From JBAZPT01 sp041645535 (lineage in GTDB: Bacteria; Patescibacteriota; Minisyncoccia; Moranbacterales; UBA2206), in contig JBAZPT010000002.1 of NCBI GenBank assembly GCA_041645535.1, forward strand, positions 124,001 to 188,000: DNA of 64,000 bases. The letters are read 5' to 3'. Below the pieces are notes generated by a model. It was not told where the DNA came from, did not search any database, and worked only from the letters and a program-made list of their open reading frames with translations. Both the position numbers and the translations under genes were made by a program. Positions 63,551 through 64,000 of this stretch are shown piece after piece (position 1 is the first letter of the stretch; each line of letters starts with the position of its first letter).

Positions 63551-64000
63551 ATGAGTATCGGACTAATTTTATTAATCGTTCTTGCTGTTATTCTCGCGTG
63601 GCTGATCGCGGTGTATAACGGTCTAATTCGCCTTAAAAACAGAGTGGACGAAGCTTGGAGCGATATCGATGTGCAGCTCAAAAGAAGATACGATCTAATT
63701 CCGAATCTGGTAAATACGGTCAAAGGTTACGCCGCGCACGAGCGCGAACTTTTCGAAAAAGTAACCGAAGCGCGTGCGCGAGCGATGGGAGCGGGCACAG
63801 CACAGGATAAAGCGCAAGCTGAAAATATGCTCTCAAATACTTTAAAAAGCTTGTTTGCGGTGGCGGAAGCCTATCCGGATTTAAAAGCCAACCAAAACTT
63901 TTTGGAGCTGCAAAGAGAGCTGACTGATACGGAAGACAAGATCCAGGCATCGCGGAGGTTTTACAACGGCAATGTGCGCGACTTCAACATTAAAATCCAG
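63551..64000 (+). CDS. lemA: LemA family protein, 3' end outside window
   Basis: 150 codons to the window edge without a stop. Begins MSIGLILLIVLAVILAWLIA (membrane anchor), then NGLIRLKNRVDEAWSDIDVQ, LKRRYDLIPNLVNTVKGYAA and SRRFYNGNVRDFNIKIQ, all LemA signatures. LemA proteins are membrane proteins with a long coiled-coil cytoplasmic or extracytoplasmic part of unknown role. TATAAT at 63520 may be its -10 element. Confidence 0.95.
   Translation, partial: MSIGLILLIVLAVILAWLIAVYNGLIRLKNRVDEAWSDIDVQLKRRYDLIPNLVNTVKGYAAHERELFEKVTEARARAMGAGTAQDKAQAENMLSNTLKSLFAVAEAYPDLKANQNFLELQRELTDTEDKIQASRRFYNGNVRDFNIKIQ

Overview
The window looks like part of a genome from a Patescibacteria (Candidate Phyla Radiation) bacterium, probably of the Parcubacteria branch. 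This is inferred from the ori-proximal order jag-yidC-rnpA-rpmH-dnaA-dnaN, a lipoprotein and thick-wall style envelope gene set without biosynthetic operons, tandem PilB/GspE-like ATPases, DUF3048, DUF721, short or split versions of YebC and MurE, and AT-rich DNA. TGA is used as an ordinary stop, which argues against the code-25 lineages. No rRNA, tRNA, CRISPR array or transposase gene was recognised.

Layout. 1-7.4 kb is the core around the replication origin: a flippase and the jag-yidC-rnpA-rpmH set on the minus strand, then dnaA, an oriC-like gap with two perfect DnaA boxes, dnaN, trxB and a DUF721 (DciA-like) gene on the plus strand. 7.4-22.6 kb is an accessory island. It carries a Fic protein, RhuM/DinD-type genes (two of them broken), a duplicated membrane gene with decayed remnants, GIY-YIG genes, and a LexA-led restriction-modification operon in which the methylase carries an HsdR-like nuclease domain. 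It ends in a run of unknown genes separated by repeats and a self-regulated ArsR-type gene. 22.6-31 kb holds a metallophosphoesterase, a class A penicillin-binding protein, and a minus-strand operon yebC-ruvC-7TM protein-three ATP-grasp ligases. 31-39 kb holds an AbiEi/AbiEii toxin-antitoxin pair, a lamin-tail surface protein, ruvB between two copies of a repeat, a long structured leader and a DUF559 nuclease. 39-48 kb holds a 1006-residue tandem GspE, a DHH protein, tsaE, a PUR-alpha-like protein, an ORF6N protein and two Shine-Dalgarno-led unknown genes. 48-64 kb holds polA, two TrmB regulators, a five-gene operon of small proteins with a repeated hairpin before four of the genes, an AAA ATPase, mutM, holA, rpsT, ruvA, a secreted subtilase, and a cell-wall pair (FemAB, MurE-like), ending in lemA cut by the window edge.

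How parts work together. DNA replication and repair genes dominate the core: dnaA, dnaN, DUF721, polA, holA, mutM and ruvA/B/C. Envelope work is carried by yidC, the flippase, PBP1A, FemAB, MurE-like, the PAP2-like protein, GspE and DUF3048. The accessory genes are mostly conflict or toxin-antitoxin type and nearly every one has its own palindromic operator at its promoter.

The most unusual signals are: (1) three promoters at 10.2, 42.2 and 45.0 kb that share a perfect DnaA box, a -35/-10 pair and the same palindrome (core TAGTGATAT/ATATCACTA); (2) perfect or near-perfect palindromes inserted in frame inside polA, tsaE and the FemAB gene, reminiscent of Rickettsia palindromic elements; (3) the three-ATP-grasp/retropepsin/7TM operon; (4) a candidate antisense small RNA inside the restriction-modification operon; and (5) the hairpin GCGGAATAATCCGC placed before four consecutive small genes.
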